Shown here: positions 48,637-57,939 of the stretch, piece by piece
Position numbering within the stretch: position 1 is the stretch's first letter
Layout: each line of letters begins with the position of its first letter
Assembly: GCF_001672775.1 (NCBI RefSeq)
Contig: NZ_LZKJ01000145.1
Coordinates: forward strand, 1-64,000
Length of the DNA: 64,000 nucleotides
DNA from: Mycobacterium kyorinense
GTDB taxonomy: Bacteria > Actinomycetota > Actinomycetes > Mycobacteriales > Mycobacteriaceae
Direction: 5' to 3'
Position numbers and translations under genes: made by a program
Notes under the pieces: model-generated
What the model saw: only the letters and a program-made list of their open reading frames with translations
Told to the model about the DNA's origin: nothing
Database searches by the model: none

Positions 48637-49050
48637 GTGAGTTACGCAGGAGATATCACGCCGCAGCAGGCCTGGCAGCTGCTCAGTGAGAATCCCGAAG
48701 CGGTGTTGGTCGATGTGCGCACCGACGCCGAATGGCGCTTTGTCGGCATGGCCGACCTGTCCAGTCTCGGCCGTGACGTCGTGTACATCGAGTGGAACCG
48801 CGTGGACGGCACCCGCAACGAGGATTTTGTTGCCGAACTGCTGGATCGGGTCCCGGCGCGGGACGACCGGCCGGTGGTGTTTTTGTGTCGCTCGGGTAAC
48901 CGCTCCATCGGCGCGGCGGAGGCCGCCACCGAGGCTGGCATCGCGCCGTCTTACAACGTGTTGGACGGGTTCGAAGGACATCTCGACGAGGCCGGCCACC
49001 GCGGCATGACCGGCTGGCGGGCAATCGGACTGCCGTGGAAGCAGTCATGA
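48637..49050 (+). CDS. Rhodanese-like sulphurtransferase (Rv0390 type)
   Basis: The product is 137 aa from GTG 48637. A single rhodanese domain with the active Cys84 in VFLCRSGNRS, VDVRTDAEW and the Trp-rich centre. It may supply sulphane sulphur, possibly to methionine synthesis given its 4 bp overlap with metZ. Size matches Rv0390 (140 aa). Confidence 0.9.
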   Translation: MSYAGDITPQQAWQLLSENPEAVLVDVRTDAEWRFVGMADLSSLGRDVVYIEWNRVDGTRNEDFVAELLDRVPARDDRPVVFLCRSGNRSIGAAEAATEAGIAPSYNVLDGFEGHLDEAGHRGMTGWRAIGLPWKQS

Positions 49051-50276
49051 CTAGCGCCGACGACGACCGTTCGATCCGCACGCCACCCCCGCTGCCCGAG
49101 GGTGTCGGGCCGGCCACCATCGGGGTGCGTGGCGGGATGTTGCGCTCGCAGTTCCACGAGACCGCCGAGGCGATGTATCTGACTTCCGGCTATGTCTATG
49201 AATCCGCGGCCGCATGCGAGCAGGCGTTCACCGGGGAGGTGGACCGGTATGTGTACTCCCGCTACGGCAACCCGACCATCACCATGTTCGAGGAACGGCT
49301 GCGGCTGATCGAAGGCGCGCCGGCAGCGTTCGCCACCGCCACCGGCATGGCGGCGGTGTTCACCTCGCTGGGCGCACTGCTGGGTGCCGGTGACCGACTG
49401 GTCGCATCCCGCAGTTTGTTCGGTTCGTGTTTCGTGGTGTGCAACGAGATCCTGCCGCGCTGGGGTGTGGAGACCGTGTTCGTCGACGGCGACGACCTCT
49501 CGCAATGGGAGCAGGCACTGTCGGTGCCCACCCAGGCGGTGTTCTTCGAAACACCGTCGAACCCCATGCAGTCACTGGTCGACATCGCCGCAGTCACCGA
49601 AATGTCGCATGCCGCCGGGGCGAAGGTGGTGTTGGACAACGTCTTCGCCACGCCGCTGCTGCAGCAGGGCTTTCCGCTGGGCGTCGACGTCGTGGTGTAC
49701 TCGGGGACCAAACACCTCGACGGGCAGGGCCGGGTGCTGGGCGGGGCGATCCTCGGTGACCAGGAATACATCGACGGTCCGGTGCAGAAGCTGATGCGGC
49801 ACACCGGCCCGGCGATCAGCGCATTCAACGCCTGGGTATTGCTGAAAGGTCTTGAGACGCTGGCAATTCGGGTCGATTACGCCAACTCGTCGGCGCAGCG
49901 GGTGGCCGAGTTCCTGGAAGGCCACCCGAGCGTGCGCTGGGTGCGTTACCCCTATCTGGCATCGCACCCCCAATACGACTTGGCCAAGCGGCAGATGTCC
50001 GGCGGCGGCACCGTGGTCACGTTCGAGCTCGACGCCCCGGCCAGCGTGGTCAAGCAGCGGGCCTTCGACCTGTTGGACAAGTTGCAGCTGATCGACATCT
50101 CCAACAACCTCGGCGACGCGAAATCCCTTGTCACGCATCCGGCGACCACCACCCACCGGGCGATGGGCCCCGAAGGCCGGGCCGCGATCGGCCTCGGCGA
50201 AGGGGTCATCCGGATCTCGGTGGGGCTGGAAGACACCAACGACCTGATCGCCGACCTCGACCGCGCGCTGAGCTGA
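49047..50276 (+). CDS. metZ: O-succinylhomoserine sulfhydrylase
   Basis: The product is 409 aa from the ATG at 49047. PLP enzyme of the Cys/Met metabolism family: [33 protein letters not shown], and the PLP lysine in [18 protein letters not shown]. It makes homocysteine from O-succinylhomoserine and sulphide. Matches M. tuberculosis MetZ (Rv0391, 406 aa). It is coupled to the rhodanese gene. Confidence 0.95.
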   Translation: MTSADDDRSIRTPPPLPEGVGPATIGVRGGMLRSQFHETAEAMYLTSGYVYESAAACEQAFTGEVDRYVYSRYGNPTITMFEERLRLIEGAPAAFATATGMAAVFTSLGALLGAGDRLVASRSLFGSCFVVCNEILPRWGVETVFVDGDDLSQWEQALSVPTQAVFFETPSNPMQSLVDIAAVTEMSHAAGAKVVLDNVFATPLLQQGFPLGVDVVVYSGTKHLDGQGRVLGGAILGDQEYIDGPVQKLMRHTGPAISAFNAWVLLKGLETLAIRVDYANSSAQRVAEFLEGHPSVRWVRYPYLASHPQYDLAKRQMSGGGTVVTFELDAPASVVKQRAFDLLDKLQLIDISNNLGDAKSLVTHPATTTHRAMGPEGRAAIGLGEGVIRISVGLEDTNDLIADLDRALS

Positions 50277-50325
50277 CGTCGACGAGATAACAGTTCTCGC
50301 ATAACTATCGCGGCGCGCGGGCCAA

Positions 50326-51519
50326 ATGCCGGGGACACCGCCTTGGTCAACATATCGTCATTTTGTGTATCGCCGAACCGTCTTGAAGCTGCCGCTGCTG
50401 CTGGCAGCCGGCGCGGCGATGGCTCAGGCACCGCACGCAGCTGCGGACCCACCCCGCGCCTCTGGCGAGTCGAGTCGGTGGTCAGTTGACCGCGCCAACC
50501 GGTGGTATCAAGCACAGGGTTGGCCCGTCGGCGCGAACTACAGCACATCGACCGCGATCAACCAGCTCGAGATGTTTCAGCCCGGCACCTACGATCCGCG
50601 GCGGATCAACACCGAACTGGGCTGGGCGCGGTTTCATGGACTCAACAGTGTGCGGGTCTTCCTGCACGACCAGCTCTGGGCCCAGGATTCTCGCGGCTTC
50701 CAAATGCGCCTGGCGCAGTTCGTCAACATTGCTGCCCGTCATCGCATCAAACCGCTCTTCGTCTTCTTTGACTCGTGTTGGGACCCGTTCCCCAGGCTGG
50801 GCCGGCAGCATGCACCGAAACCCGGAGTGCACAACTCCGGTTGGGTGCAAAGCCCGGGTGCGGAACGTCTCGATGACCGCGGCTATCAGCGCGTTCTGCA
50901 GTCCTATGTCACCGGGGTGATCAGCCAGTTCCGCAACGACGATCGTGTTCTGGGCTGGGATCTGTGGAATGAGCCCGACAATCCCGCGAATCAGTATCGC
51001 AGCGTCGAGCGGAGCGACAAGCTGGAACTCGTCGCAGATTTGCTTCCCCAGGTTTTCGGTTGGGCGCGCGCCGTGGAGCCCAGCCAGCCACTGACCAGCG
51101 GCGTGTGGGACGGCGAATGGGGAGATCCCGCTCGCCGTAGCACCATCAGCAGTATTCAGCTCGACAACTCCGACGTGATCACCTTCCACTCGTATGCCAA
51201 GCCGGCGACCTTCGCCAGCCGGATCGGCGAGCTTGCGCCGCTGGGCCGCCCGATGCTGTGCACCGAATACATGGCCCGGACCCAGGGCAGCACGGTCGAG
51301 GGGATCCTGCCAATTGCCAAGCAGCACAATGTCGGAGCGTTCAACTGGGGTCTGGTCGCCGGAAAGACCCAGACCTACTTCCCGTGGGACTCGTGGAACC
51401 ACCCCTACACGTCAATCCCGAAAGTGTGGTTCCACGACCTGCTGCGGCCCGACGGGCAGCCCTTCCAGGGCAGCGAAATTCAAACGATCCGGACGCTGAG
51501 CACCGGCCAGGTGTCTTAA
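50326..51519 (+). CDS. Secreted GH5-like glycoside hydrolase with probable Tat signal
   Basis: The product is 397 aa from ATG 50326; GTG 50365 (VYRRTVLKL) is also possible. YRRTVLKLPLLLAAGAAMA is a twin-arginine-like signal peptide. The TIM barrel shows GLNSVRVFLHDQLWAQD, the acid/base Glu216 in GWDLWNEPDNP and the nucleophile Glu314 in LCTEYMAR. The retaining GH clan A fold suggests cellulase, mannanase or a related enzyme; substrate is unknown. It lies between metZ and ndhA, which are neighbours in M. tuberculosis, so it looks inserted. Confidence 0.82.
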   Translation: MPGTPPWSTYRHFVYRRTVLKLPLLLAAGAAMAQAPHAAADPPRASGESSRWSVDRANRWYQAQGWPVGANYSTSTAINQLEMFQPGTYDPRRINTELGWARFHGLNSVRVFLHDQLWAQDSRGFQMRLAQFVNIAARHRIKPLFVFFDSCWDPFPRLGRQHAPKPGVHNSGWVQSPGAERLDDRGYQRVLQSYVTGVISQFRNDDRVLGWDLWNEPDNPANQYRSVERSDKLELVADLLPQVFGWARAVEPSQPLTSGVWDGEWGDPARRSTISSIQLDNSDVITFHSYAKPATFASRIGELAPLGRPMLCTEYMARTQGSTVEGILPIAKQHNVGAFNWGLVAGKTQTYFPWDSWNHPYTSIPKVWFHDLLRPDGQPFQGSEIQTIRTLSTGQVS

Positions 51520-52934
51520 CTCGCCGCCTCTTGTTCGGCGTGCTCGGCCTGTTCGACCGCCGCCAACGCGCCCGCCTGCTGCTCACGCACCCTGCTCATC
51601 GCCAGCCGGGCGTAAATCATCTGGCTGGTGATGGCCATCTGCCCGCGCCCGCGACCCAGGAACGACACGGCCCATGCGACCACGGCGGTGAACCGATTCT
51701 TATGTCCCACTAGGTAATACAAGTGCAGCACCAGCCAGGCCAGCCACGCCAGGAAGCCGCCGAATTCCAGCTTGCCGACCTGTGCGACGGCGCTGTACCG
51801 CGACACCGTCGCCATGCTGCCCTTGTCGAAGTACTTGAACGGCGCCCGCTGCGCCGGGTCGTCGCGGTCTTTCAGTGCGCGCTTGATGCACTTGGTCGCG
51901 TAGGTCGCGCCCTGAATTGCGCCCTGCGCCATCCCGGGCACGCCCGGCACCGACATCAGATCGCCGACCACGAACACGTACGGATGTCCTTTGACGGTCA
52001 GGTCGGATTCGACGACCACGCGTCCGGCGCGGTCCACCTCCGTCCCGTCGGACTGCTCGGCGAGCATCTTGCCCAGCGGGCTGGCCTGCACGCCGGCCGC
52101 CCATACCTTGCAGGCGCATTCGATGCGCCGCTCGGCGCCGTCCTTGTCCTTGACCGCGATCCCCTGATAGTCGACGGCGGTGACCATCGCGCCGAGTTGG
52201 ATCTCGACGCCCATCTTCTCCAGCCGGCGTTGCGCTTTGAGGCCGAGCTTTTCACCCATCGGCGGCAGCACCGCGGGGGCGGCGTCGAGGAGGATCACCC
52301 GGCAATCGGTCGGCTCGATGGTGCGAAACGCCCCGGCCAGCGTGCGGTCGGCGAGCTCCGCGATCTGCCCGGCGAGCTCGACGCCCGTCGGCCCCGCGCC
52401 CACCACCACGAAGGTCAGGCGGCGTTGCCGTTCGGTGTGGTCGGTGGTGACCTCGGCGGCCTCGAAAGCGCCGAGGATCCGGCCGCGCAGTTCCAGCGCG
52501 TCGTCGATCGTCTTCATACCCGGCGCATACGTGGCGAATTGGTCGTTGCCGAAATACGACTGCTGCGCGCCGGCGGCGACGATGAGGCTGTCGAACGGCG
52601 TCACCGTCTGCATGTCGATCAGCTTCGACGTCACGGTGCGCGCCGTCAGGTCGATCGCTTCCACATCCCCGAGCAGTACCCGGGCGTTCTTCTGCTTGCG
52701 CAGGATCAGCCTGGTGGCCGGGGCGATCTCGCCTTCGGACAAGATCCCGGTCGCCACCTGATAGAGCAGCGGCTGGAACAGGTGATTGGTGGTCTTGGAG
52801 ACCAGCGTGACGTCGACGTCGGCGCGCTTCAACGCCTTGACCGCAGTCAGGCCGCCGAAGCCCGATCCGATGATGACGACACGGTGACGCTGGGATGCAG
52901 GCGGGCTCACCTCATCGAGGCTAAACCGACACAC
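51516..52934 (-). CDS. ndhA: Type II NADH:quinone oxidoreductase
   Basis: The product is 472 aa (start at 52934, or GTG 52910 giving VSPPASQRHRVV). Non-pumping NADH dehydrogenase on the membrane face. FAD motif VVIIGSGFGGLTAVKAL and NADH motif VVVGAGPTGVELAGQIAEL are present, with HLFQPLLYQVATGIL typical of mycobacterial NDH-2. The C-terminus has a membrane-binding hydrophobic part (AWLAWLVLHLYYLVGH) and an Ala/Glu-rich tail. It resembles remembered Rv0392c NdhA more than Ndh. Its last bases overlap those of the GH5-like gene. Confidence 0.95.
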   Translation of the reverse strand: MCRFSLDEVSPPASQRHRVVIIGSGFGGLTAVKALKRADVDVTLVSKTTNHLFQPLLYQVATGILSEGEIAPATRLILRKQKNARVLLGDVEAIDLTARTVTSKLIDMQTVTPFDSLIVAAGAQQSYFGNDQFATYAPGMKTIDDALELRGRILGAFEAAEVTTDHTERQRRLTFVVVGAGPTGVELAGQIAELADRTLAGAFRTIEPTDCRVILLDAAPAVLPPMGEKLGLKAQRRLEKMGVEIQLGAMVTAVDYQGIAVKDKDGAERRIECACKVWAAGVQASPLGKMLAEQSDGTEVDRAGRVVVESDLTVKGHPYVFVVGDLMSVPGVPGMAQGAIQGATYATKCIKRALKDRDDPAQRAPFKYFDKGSMATVSRYSAVAQVGKLEFGGFLAWLAWLVLHLYYLVGHKNRFTAVVAWAVSFLGRGRGQMAITSQMIYARLAMSRVREQQAGALAAVEQAEHAEQEAAS

Positions 52935-52950
52935 CCGGTCAGGCCAGCGC

Positions 52951-53808
52951 TCAGTCCTTGTGCTCGACGACGCCGGTCGCGTGCTGCGCCCGGTCCTCGT
53001 AGGCCGCGCGAGCAGTGGTGTCGAAGTTGAGGAACACGGTGTCGGTGCCCATCTTCTTGCCCAGCCAGCGCCGGCCGCGAGACGGCAGCAACATGGTGAT
53101 GATGCCGATGAACCGTGACGAGCCCGGCACGGACACTTGGGCTTTCGGCTTGTCGAGCACCTTGACGATTGCGGCAGCGACGTCCTCAGGCTGCACCGGC
53201 TTTGTCGCGGCGGTAGTAGCGGTACCGGAGATCAATTCGGTGTTCGTGAAGGTCGGCAACACGGCGCTGACGTTGACGCCCTGCGGGGCGAATTCGTCGG
53301 CCATCGCGCTGGTGAGTCCCACCACGGCGAACTTCGTGCCGGCGTAGACCACCTGGCCCGGGACCGCCACCATGCCGGCCATCGATGCGATGTTGACGAT
53401 GTGGCCGCTGCGGCGCTTGACCATTTCCGGCAGCACCAGTTGGCAGCCGGTGAGCACGCCGTAGAAGTTGACCTCGATCGAAGAGCGGATGGCCTCGGCG
53501 GACTGCTGCAAAAACGGGCCCACCGGCATCACACCGGCGTTGTTGATCAGCACATCGATGTGCCCGCCGCCGTCGGCGCTGGCCTTGTCGAGAAAGGCCG
53601 CGAACGATTCCCGGTCGGTGACGTCGAGGGGATGGCCCGACACCGCACCGAGGCCGCTCAATCCCGCGACCGCCTTTTCCAGCACGTCGACGTCGCGGTC
53701 TCCGATGACCACCCGCGCACCGCGGGCCAGCAGCGCCTTCGCGGTGGCGTGCCCGATCCCCCGGGCAGCGCCGGTGATGACGACGGTCTTACCCCTGATG
53801 TTGTCCAT
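52951..53808 (-). CDS. Short-chain dehydrogenase/reductase
   Basis: The product is 285 aa from the ATG at 53808 (MDNIRGKTVVITGAARG); an upstream TTG is less likely. VITGAARGIGHA is the Rossmann motif. NNAGVMPVGP, IVNIASMAGMVAVPGQVVYAGTK (catalytic Ser and Tyr-x3-Lys) follow. A longer C-terminus (LLPSRGRRWLGKKMG) has a possible membrane-near segment. Substrate is unknown. It is 16 bp upstream of ndhA on the same strand and could be co-transcribed. Confidence 0.88.
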   Translation of the reverse strand: MDNIRGKTVVITGAARGIGHATAKALLARGARVVIGDRDVDVLEKAVAGLSGLGAVSGHPLDVTDRESFAAFLDKASADGGGHIDVLINNAGVMPVGPFLQQSAEAIRSSIEVNFYGVLTGCQLVLPEMVKRRSGHIVNIASMAGMVAVPGQVVYAGTKFAVVGLTSAMADEFAPQGVNVSAVLPTFTNTELISGTATTAATKPVQPEDVAAAIVKVLDKPKAQVSVPGSSRFIGIITMLLPSRGRRWLGKKMGTDTVFLNFDTTARAAYEDRAQHATGVVEHKD

Positions 53809-53852
53809 GGCCAGGGACTTTACAGGTGTCAAGTTCGGTGTGGAACCGGGTC

Positions 53853-55349
53853 TCAGTCTGGTTCGCCGTACTCGTCGAACCAGTACGCGAGCTTGCCGCG
53901 GCGGCTGACCGCCCGCAGTCGCCGCTCGGTGGACGCACGTGTCTTGGCGGTGGTGACGATGAGCAGCTCATCACCGGCTTCGATGCGAGTGTCGGGCTGA
54001 GGCACGAACGTGCTGCCGTCTCGGATGATCAGAGTGATGGCGCTGGGTTCGGGCAGCCGCAACTCCAGAAGCGAAACGTTGTGCAGCCGGGACGCCTTGG
54101 ACACAGTCATCGTCAACAGCTCAGCCTCCAGCACGTCCAGCGGCGCCGCTTCCACCTGGATTTCCCGAGTGGCGTCGCGCGAGATCAGCCTCATCCAGTG
54201 AGCGATCCAGCCCAAGCTGGGGCCCTGCACCAGGGTGAACACCACCACCAGGATGAAGACGATGTTGAGCAGTCGGTAGCTGTCCGCAACGCCTTCGACG
54301 ATCGGAAACGTCGCCAGCACGATCGGGACCGCACCGCGCAGGCCGGCCCACGACAGGAACACCTGCTCGCGCAACGGCATCCGGAACCAAGCGAGTGAGG
54401 CCACGACCGACAGCGGTCGGCCGAGCAGCAGCAAAACGGCTCCGGTGACGATCGCCGGCACCAATTCACCGGCCAGTTGGCTCGGGCTCACCAGCAAGCC
54501 GAGCAGAACGAACAGGCCGATCTGCGCGAGCCAGCCCAGCCCTTGCGCGAAGGACCGGGTGGCCGAGCGATGCGGCAACCCGGAGTTTGCCAGCACAACT
54601 CCGGACAAGTAGGCGGCCATGAACCCGCTGGCGTGCAGGCTGCCCGCTGCGGCGAAGGCGACCATGCCCAGTCCGAACGTCGCGAGTGGGTAGAGGCCCG
54701 AGGCCGGCAACGCCGCGCGGCGCAGTGCGATCGCACCAACCAGCCCGCACGCCAATCCGATTGCGGCGCCGGCAATCAACTCGTACACCACCCCGGCGAT
54801 AGCGGGCCCGGGCGCAAAGGTCAGCGGCGTGGCGCTGAGCATCAAGACGAGAATGGCCGCCGGTGCGTCGTTGAATCCGGACTCGGCCTCCAGCAGCCCC
54901 GCCACGCGCCTGGGCAGCGGCAGGACCCGCAGGATGGAAAAGACCGCGGCGGCATCGGTGGGCGAAACGATGGCGCCCAGCAGCAGCGCGAGTTGCCAGT
55001 TGATCCCGAGTAAAAAGTGCGCACCGGCAGCGGTGACCACCATGCTGACGAAAACGCCCAGCGTGGCCATGACGCCGGCGGGCGCCAGCAGTTTCCGGAT
55101 ATCGGCGAACCGAGTGGTCAAACCGCCTTCGATGAGGATGACGGCCAGCGCCGCAGTGCCCAGGTCACTGGCGAGCTGAACGTCGCTGAAGTCCAGCCCG
55201 AGCCCGTCGTTGCCGAGCGCGACGCCGACCGCGAGGAACAGCAACAGGCTGGGCAAACCCACCCGGGCGGCAAACCGAGTGGCGACGATGCTGGCCAGCA
55301 GCACAACGCCGCCGATCAGCAGCGCCACATACAGCTGCTGCAGGGTCAT
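53853..55349 (-). CDS. NhaP2/CPA1-type K+/H+ antiporter with C-terminal TrkA_C domain
   Basis: The product is 498 aa from the ATG at 55349 (MTLQQLYVALLIGG), with GAGGA upstream; the start at 55415 is less likely. Twelve or so helices form the cation/proton exchanger domain, with LGAIVSPTDAAAVFSILR holding the conserved Asp, and LEAESGFNDAPAAI. Residues about 410-480 form a TrkA_C (RCK-C) domain (LLELRLPEPSAITLIIRDGS) that senses nucleotides or c-di-AMP in relatives. It is divergent from a TrkA-type gene, which implies K+ homeostasis. Confidence 0.88.
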   Translation of the reverse strand: MTLQQLYVALLIGGVVLLASIVATRFAARVGLPSLLLFLAVGVALGNDGLGLDFSDVQLASDLGTAALAVILIEGGLTTRFADIRKLLAPAGVMATLGVFVSMVVTAAGAHFLLGINWQLALLLGAIVSPTDAAAVFSILRVLPLPRRVAGLLEAESGFNDAPAAILVLMLSATPLTFAPGPAIAGVVYELIAGAAIGLACGLVGAIALRRAALPASGLYPLATFGLGMVAFAAAGSLHASGFMAAYLSGVVLANSGLPHRSATRSFAQGLGWLAQIGLFVLLGLLVSPSQLAGELVPAIVTGAVLLLLGRPLSVVASLAWFRMPLREQVFLSWAGLRGAVPIVLATFPIVEGVADSYRLLNIVFILVVVFTLVQGPSLGWIAHWMRLISRDATREIQVEAAPLDVLEAELLTMTVSKASRLHNVSLLELRLPEPSAITLIIRDGSTFVPQPDTRIEAGDELLIVTTAKTRASTERRLRAVSRRGKLAYWFDEYGEPD

Positions 55350-55439
55350 GTCATCCTCGTCGGGCCTGCGCACGTGCGACGGAACAACCCGCCTACTGCG
55401 TGCAGCAAAGGACACCGGAGTTGCGTTCAGGCCGGTGAA

Positions 55440-55473
55440 TCAGTACCAACGCTAGTGAATGCTGTGGTACTGA
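55440..55473. promoter_or_regulatory. Inverted repeat in the antiporter/TrkA divergent promoter region
   Basis: TCAGTACCA (55440-55448) is exactly inverted as TGGTACTGA (55465-55473), with 16 bp between. A third GTACCA half-site lies at 55478. It is located between the starts of the two K+ genes and is a likely shared operator. Confidence 0.5.
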
Positions 55474-55512
55474 CGGAGTACCACCCCGGCAACGGCGGTG
55501 AGGAGACCAGAG

Positions 55513-56187
55513 GTGCGGATCGGGATCGCCGGCGCAGGCGCTGTCGGTCGGTCCGTCGCGCGGGAACTGCTCGACGACGGGCACAGAGTCTTGTTGATCG
55601 AGCGCGACCCCCGGCACTACGAACCGCGCGCCGTGCCCGACGCGGAGTGGTTACTGGCCGACGCGTGTGAGCTGACTTCGCTCGAAGAGTCCGGAATCGA
55701 GATGTGCGACGTGGTCATCACCGCCACCGGCGACGACAAGGTGAACCTTGCTGCGGCTTTGTTGGCCAAGACCGAGTTCGGCGTGGACAGGGTGGTGGCC
55801 AGAGTCAACGAGTCACGCAACGAATGGCTGTTCACCGATGCCTGGGGCGTCGACGTGGCGGTCTCCACCCCGACGGCGATGGTCGCCGGCGTCGAGGGCG
55901 CCATCGATGTCGGCCACCTGGTGCGGTTGATGGGGCTTCGGCGGGGCCAGGCCAACCTGGAAAAGCTGACGCTCCCTGCGGACAGCCCGCTCGTCGGACA
56001 ACGGGTCCGTGACTTGGCGCTACCCGAGAACACCGCGCTGATCACCGTGCTGCGCGGCGACCAGGTCATCCTTCCGCAACCGGACGACGTGCTGGAGGCC
56101 GGCGACGAGATGTTGTTCGTCGCCGGCAGCGCCGTCGAGCATCAGATCCGGGCGGTCATTCACGGCCTCGACGCCGCAACGAGTTGA
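55513..56187 (+). CDS. TrkA/RCK-family potassium uptake regulatory protein (CeoC-like)
   Basis: The product is 224 aa from GTG 55513, with GAGGAG 12 bp upstream. RCK_N domain (VRIGIAGAGAVGRSVARELL) binds NAD(H); the TrkA_C domain (LTLPADSPLVGQRVRDLALP) follows from about residue 145. The layout resembles remembered CeoC (Rv2692), which partners CeoB in Trk K+ transport. No channel subunit is here, so it may regulate the divergent antiporter. The 3' end overlaps the converging TetR gene by 32 bp. Confidence 0.85.
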   Translation: MRIGIAGAGAVGRSVARELLDDGHRVLLIERDPRHYEPRAVPDAEWLLADACELTSLEESGIEMCDVVITATGDDKVNLAAALLAKTEFGVDRVVARVNESRNEWLFTDAWGVDVAVSTPTAMVAGVEGAIDVGHLVRLMGLRRGQANLEKLTLPADSPLVGQRVRDLALPENTALITVLRGDQVILPQPDDVLEAGDEMLFVAGSAVEHQIRAVIHGLDAATS

Positions 56188-56794
56188 GCACGTGCTGCGT
56201 CTGTAGGCGGATGTAATCGTCGAGGCTGTAGTTGGGCCCGAAATGCCAGTGTTTCAAGGCCCATCCGTGGGCGAGCAGCATGATGTCGAAGACCACCAGA
56301 TCCACGTCGGCGTCGCGAAACGTGCCGTCGGCGATACCGGTCTCGACCGCCGCCCGCAGCGGCGCGGCGGTGGCGATCTCCAGTTCTTTGATCTGGGCAC
56401 GTCCGGCCGCGTCGAGGGTGCGGCTCTCCCGATAGGTCAGCACCACCGCGTCGAGGTTTTCGTCGACGATCTCGATGTAGCGCCGGATCCCGGCGGCCAG
56501 TTGTTCGGCGGGATCTGCGCCGGCTGCTTCCATGACCGGTGCCACCTGGTCGCGGAAGGCATCCTGGATCCGCACGATCGTCGCCAGCAGCAGATCCTCT
56601 TTGCCGCCGAAGTACTTGTAGATCAGCCCGACGCTGACGTTGGCCTCGGCCGCCAAATCCTGCATGGACATTTGGTGAAAGCCCTTCTGGCCCATCACCG
56701 TAACTGCAGCGTCGAGCAGTTGGCGGCGCCGTGAGCTGGCGCGTACGGCGCGCACGGCCTCCTCGACCGGCAGCTCGCCGTAGTCGAGCACCAT
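56156..56794 (-). CDS. TetR-family regulator of the alicyclic-acid operon
   Basis: The product is 212 aa from the ATG at 56794, sharing a base with the fadE stop. The helix-turn-helix is MSMQDLAAEANVSVGLIYKYFGGKEDL. A large ligand domain follows. It is the last gene of badI-badH-fadE-fadE-tetR and probably senses a CoA thioester of the pathway. Its likely site is the palindrome at 60661-60672. Confidence 0.88.
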   Translation of the reverse strand: MVLDYGELPVEEAVRAVRASSRRRQLLDAAVTVMGQKGFHQMSMQDLAAEANVSVGLIYKYFGGKEDLLLATIVRIQDAFRDQVAPVMEAAGADPAEQLAAGIRRYIEIVDENLDAVVLTYRESRTLDAAGRAQIKELEIATAAPLRAAVETGIADGTFRDADVDLVVFDIMLLAHGWALKHWHFGPNYSLDDYIRLQTQHVLNSLRRRGRE

Positions 56795-57939
56795 CAGAAG
56801 CCCAGATCCTTGGCGATGATGGTCTTCATGATCTCGGTGGTGCCGCCGTAGATGGTCTGGATGCGCGCGTCGACGAACGCCCGCGACACCGGGTACTCGC
56901 GCATATAGCCGTAGCCACCGTGCAGCTGCAGGCAGCGGTCGGCCACCCGCACTTGCAGTTCGGTGGTCCACCATTTCAGCCGGGCGGCTCGTGCGGTGGT
57001 GAGCTCACCAGTCAGGTGTTCGGCGATGCAGTCGTCGAGATAGGTCCGGGCGACGTCGAGTTCGGTGGCCAGTTCGGCGAGTACGAATTGGGTGTTCTGA
57101 AAGTCGGCGATCGGTGCGCCGAACGCCTGTCGCTGCCGGACATACTCCAGGGTCTCGGCCAGCACTCCTTCGGCGGCGCCGACGGCACCGACGCCCAGCG
57201 AAAGTCGTTCTTGGGGAAGGTTGCTCATCAGCTGGTAGAAGCCCTTGCCCTCTTCCTCGAGCAAGTTGTCGACGGGCACCCGCATGTCGGTGAAGGTCAA
57301 CTCGCTGGTGTCCTGGGCGTGCAGGCCGATCTTCTCCAGGTTGCGGCCGCGGCTGAAGCCCGGTGTGTCCGGCTCGACCACCAGCAGCGACAGGCCCTTG
57401 TGCTTTTCGGGTGCGGTGCGTACCGCGATGACGAACAAATCGCCGTTCTGCCCGTTAGAGATAAAGGTTTTCGCGCCGTTGACGACGTAGTGGTCGCCGT
57501 CTCGTACTGCTGTCGTGCGGATGCCGGCCAAATCGCTGCCGGTGCCGGGTTCGGTCATCGCGATGCCGAGCACGGTCTCGCCGGTCACCACTCCCGGCAG
57601 CCAGCGTTGCTTCTGTTCGGGGGTGGTCATGTCGGTGAGATAGGGCAGCACGACGTCGTTTTGCAGCGAGAACGCGATGGCCTCGGCGGCAGCGCCGGCC
57701 CGCTGCAGTTCTTCGATAACGATTGCGTGGTAGCGAAAGTCGTGGACACCCGGCCCGCCGAGGTCTTCGGACACCGGAAAGCCCAGCAGCCCGAGTTTCC
57801 CCGCTTCGGTGAACAGCGACCGATCCCAACACCCGGCCCGTTCCCAGCTCTCGTGGGCCGGCAGCACGGTCTGTTGCACGAAGTCACGCACCAACTCGCG
57901 GAACTGGTGGTGTTCGCTGGTGTAGCTCAGCGCGCTCAT
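56794..57939 (-). CDS. Acyl-CoA dehydrogenase
   Basis: The product is 381 aa. Family motifs are IAMTEPGTGSDLAGIRTTA (FAD/substrate), TFISNGQNGDLF and LQLHGGYGYMREYPV. The final loop reads IYGGTTEIMK, lacking the Glu that MCAD uses; NLPQERLSLGVGAV supplies the Glu used by the long-chain and isovaleryl types. So the active base is probably in that helix. It overlaps the next fadE by 4 bp and forms one transcript with badI and badH. Confidence 0.92.
   Translation of the reverse strand: MSALSYTSEHHQFRELVRDFVQQTVLPAHESWERAGCWDRSLFTEAGKLGLLGFPVSEDLGGPGVHDFRYHAIVIEELQRAGAAAEAIAFSLQNDVVLPYLTDMTTPEQKQRWLPGVVTGETVLGIAMTEPGTGSDLAGIRTTAVRDGDHYVVNGAKTFISNGQNGDLFVIAVRTAPEKHKGLSLLVVEPDTPGFSRGRNLEKIGLHAQDTSELTFTDMRVPVDNLLEEEGKGFYQLMSNLPQERLSLGVGAVGAAEGVLAETLEYVRQRQAFGAPIADFQNTQFVLAELATELDVARTYLDDCIAEHLTGELTTARAARLKWWTTELQVRVADRCLQLHGGYGYMREYPVSRAFVDARIQTIYGGTTEIMKTIIAKDLGF

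Noticed and set aside
55416-55512. A c-di-AMP riboswitch before the K+ genes
   Set aside because: The interval between the two starts is too short, and the visible inverted repeat lacks the conserved ydaO-type core.
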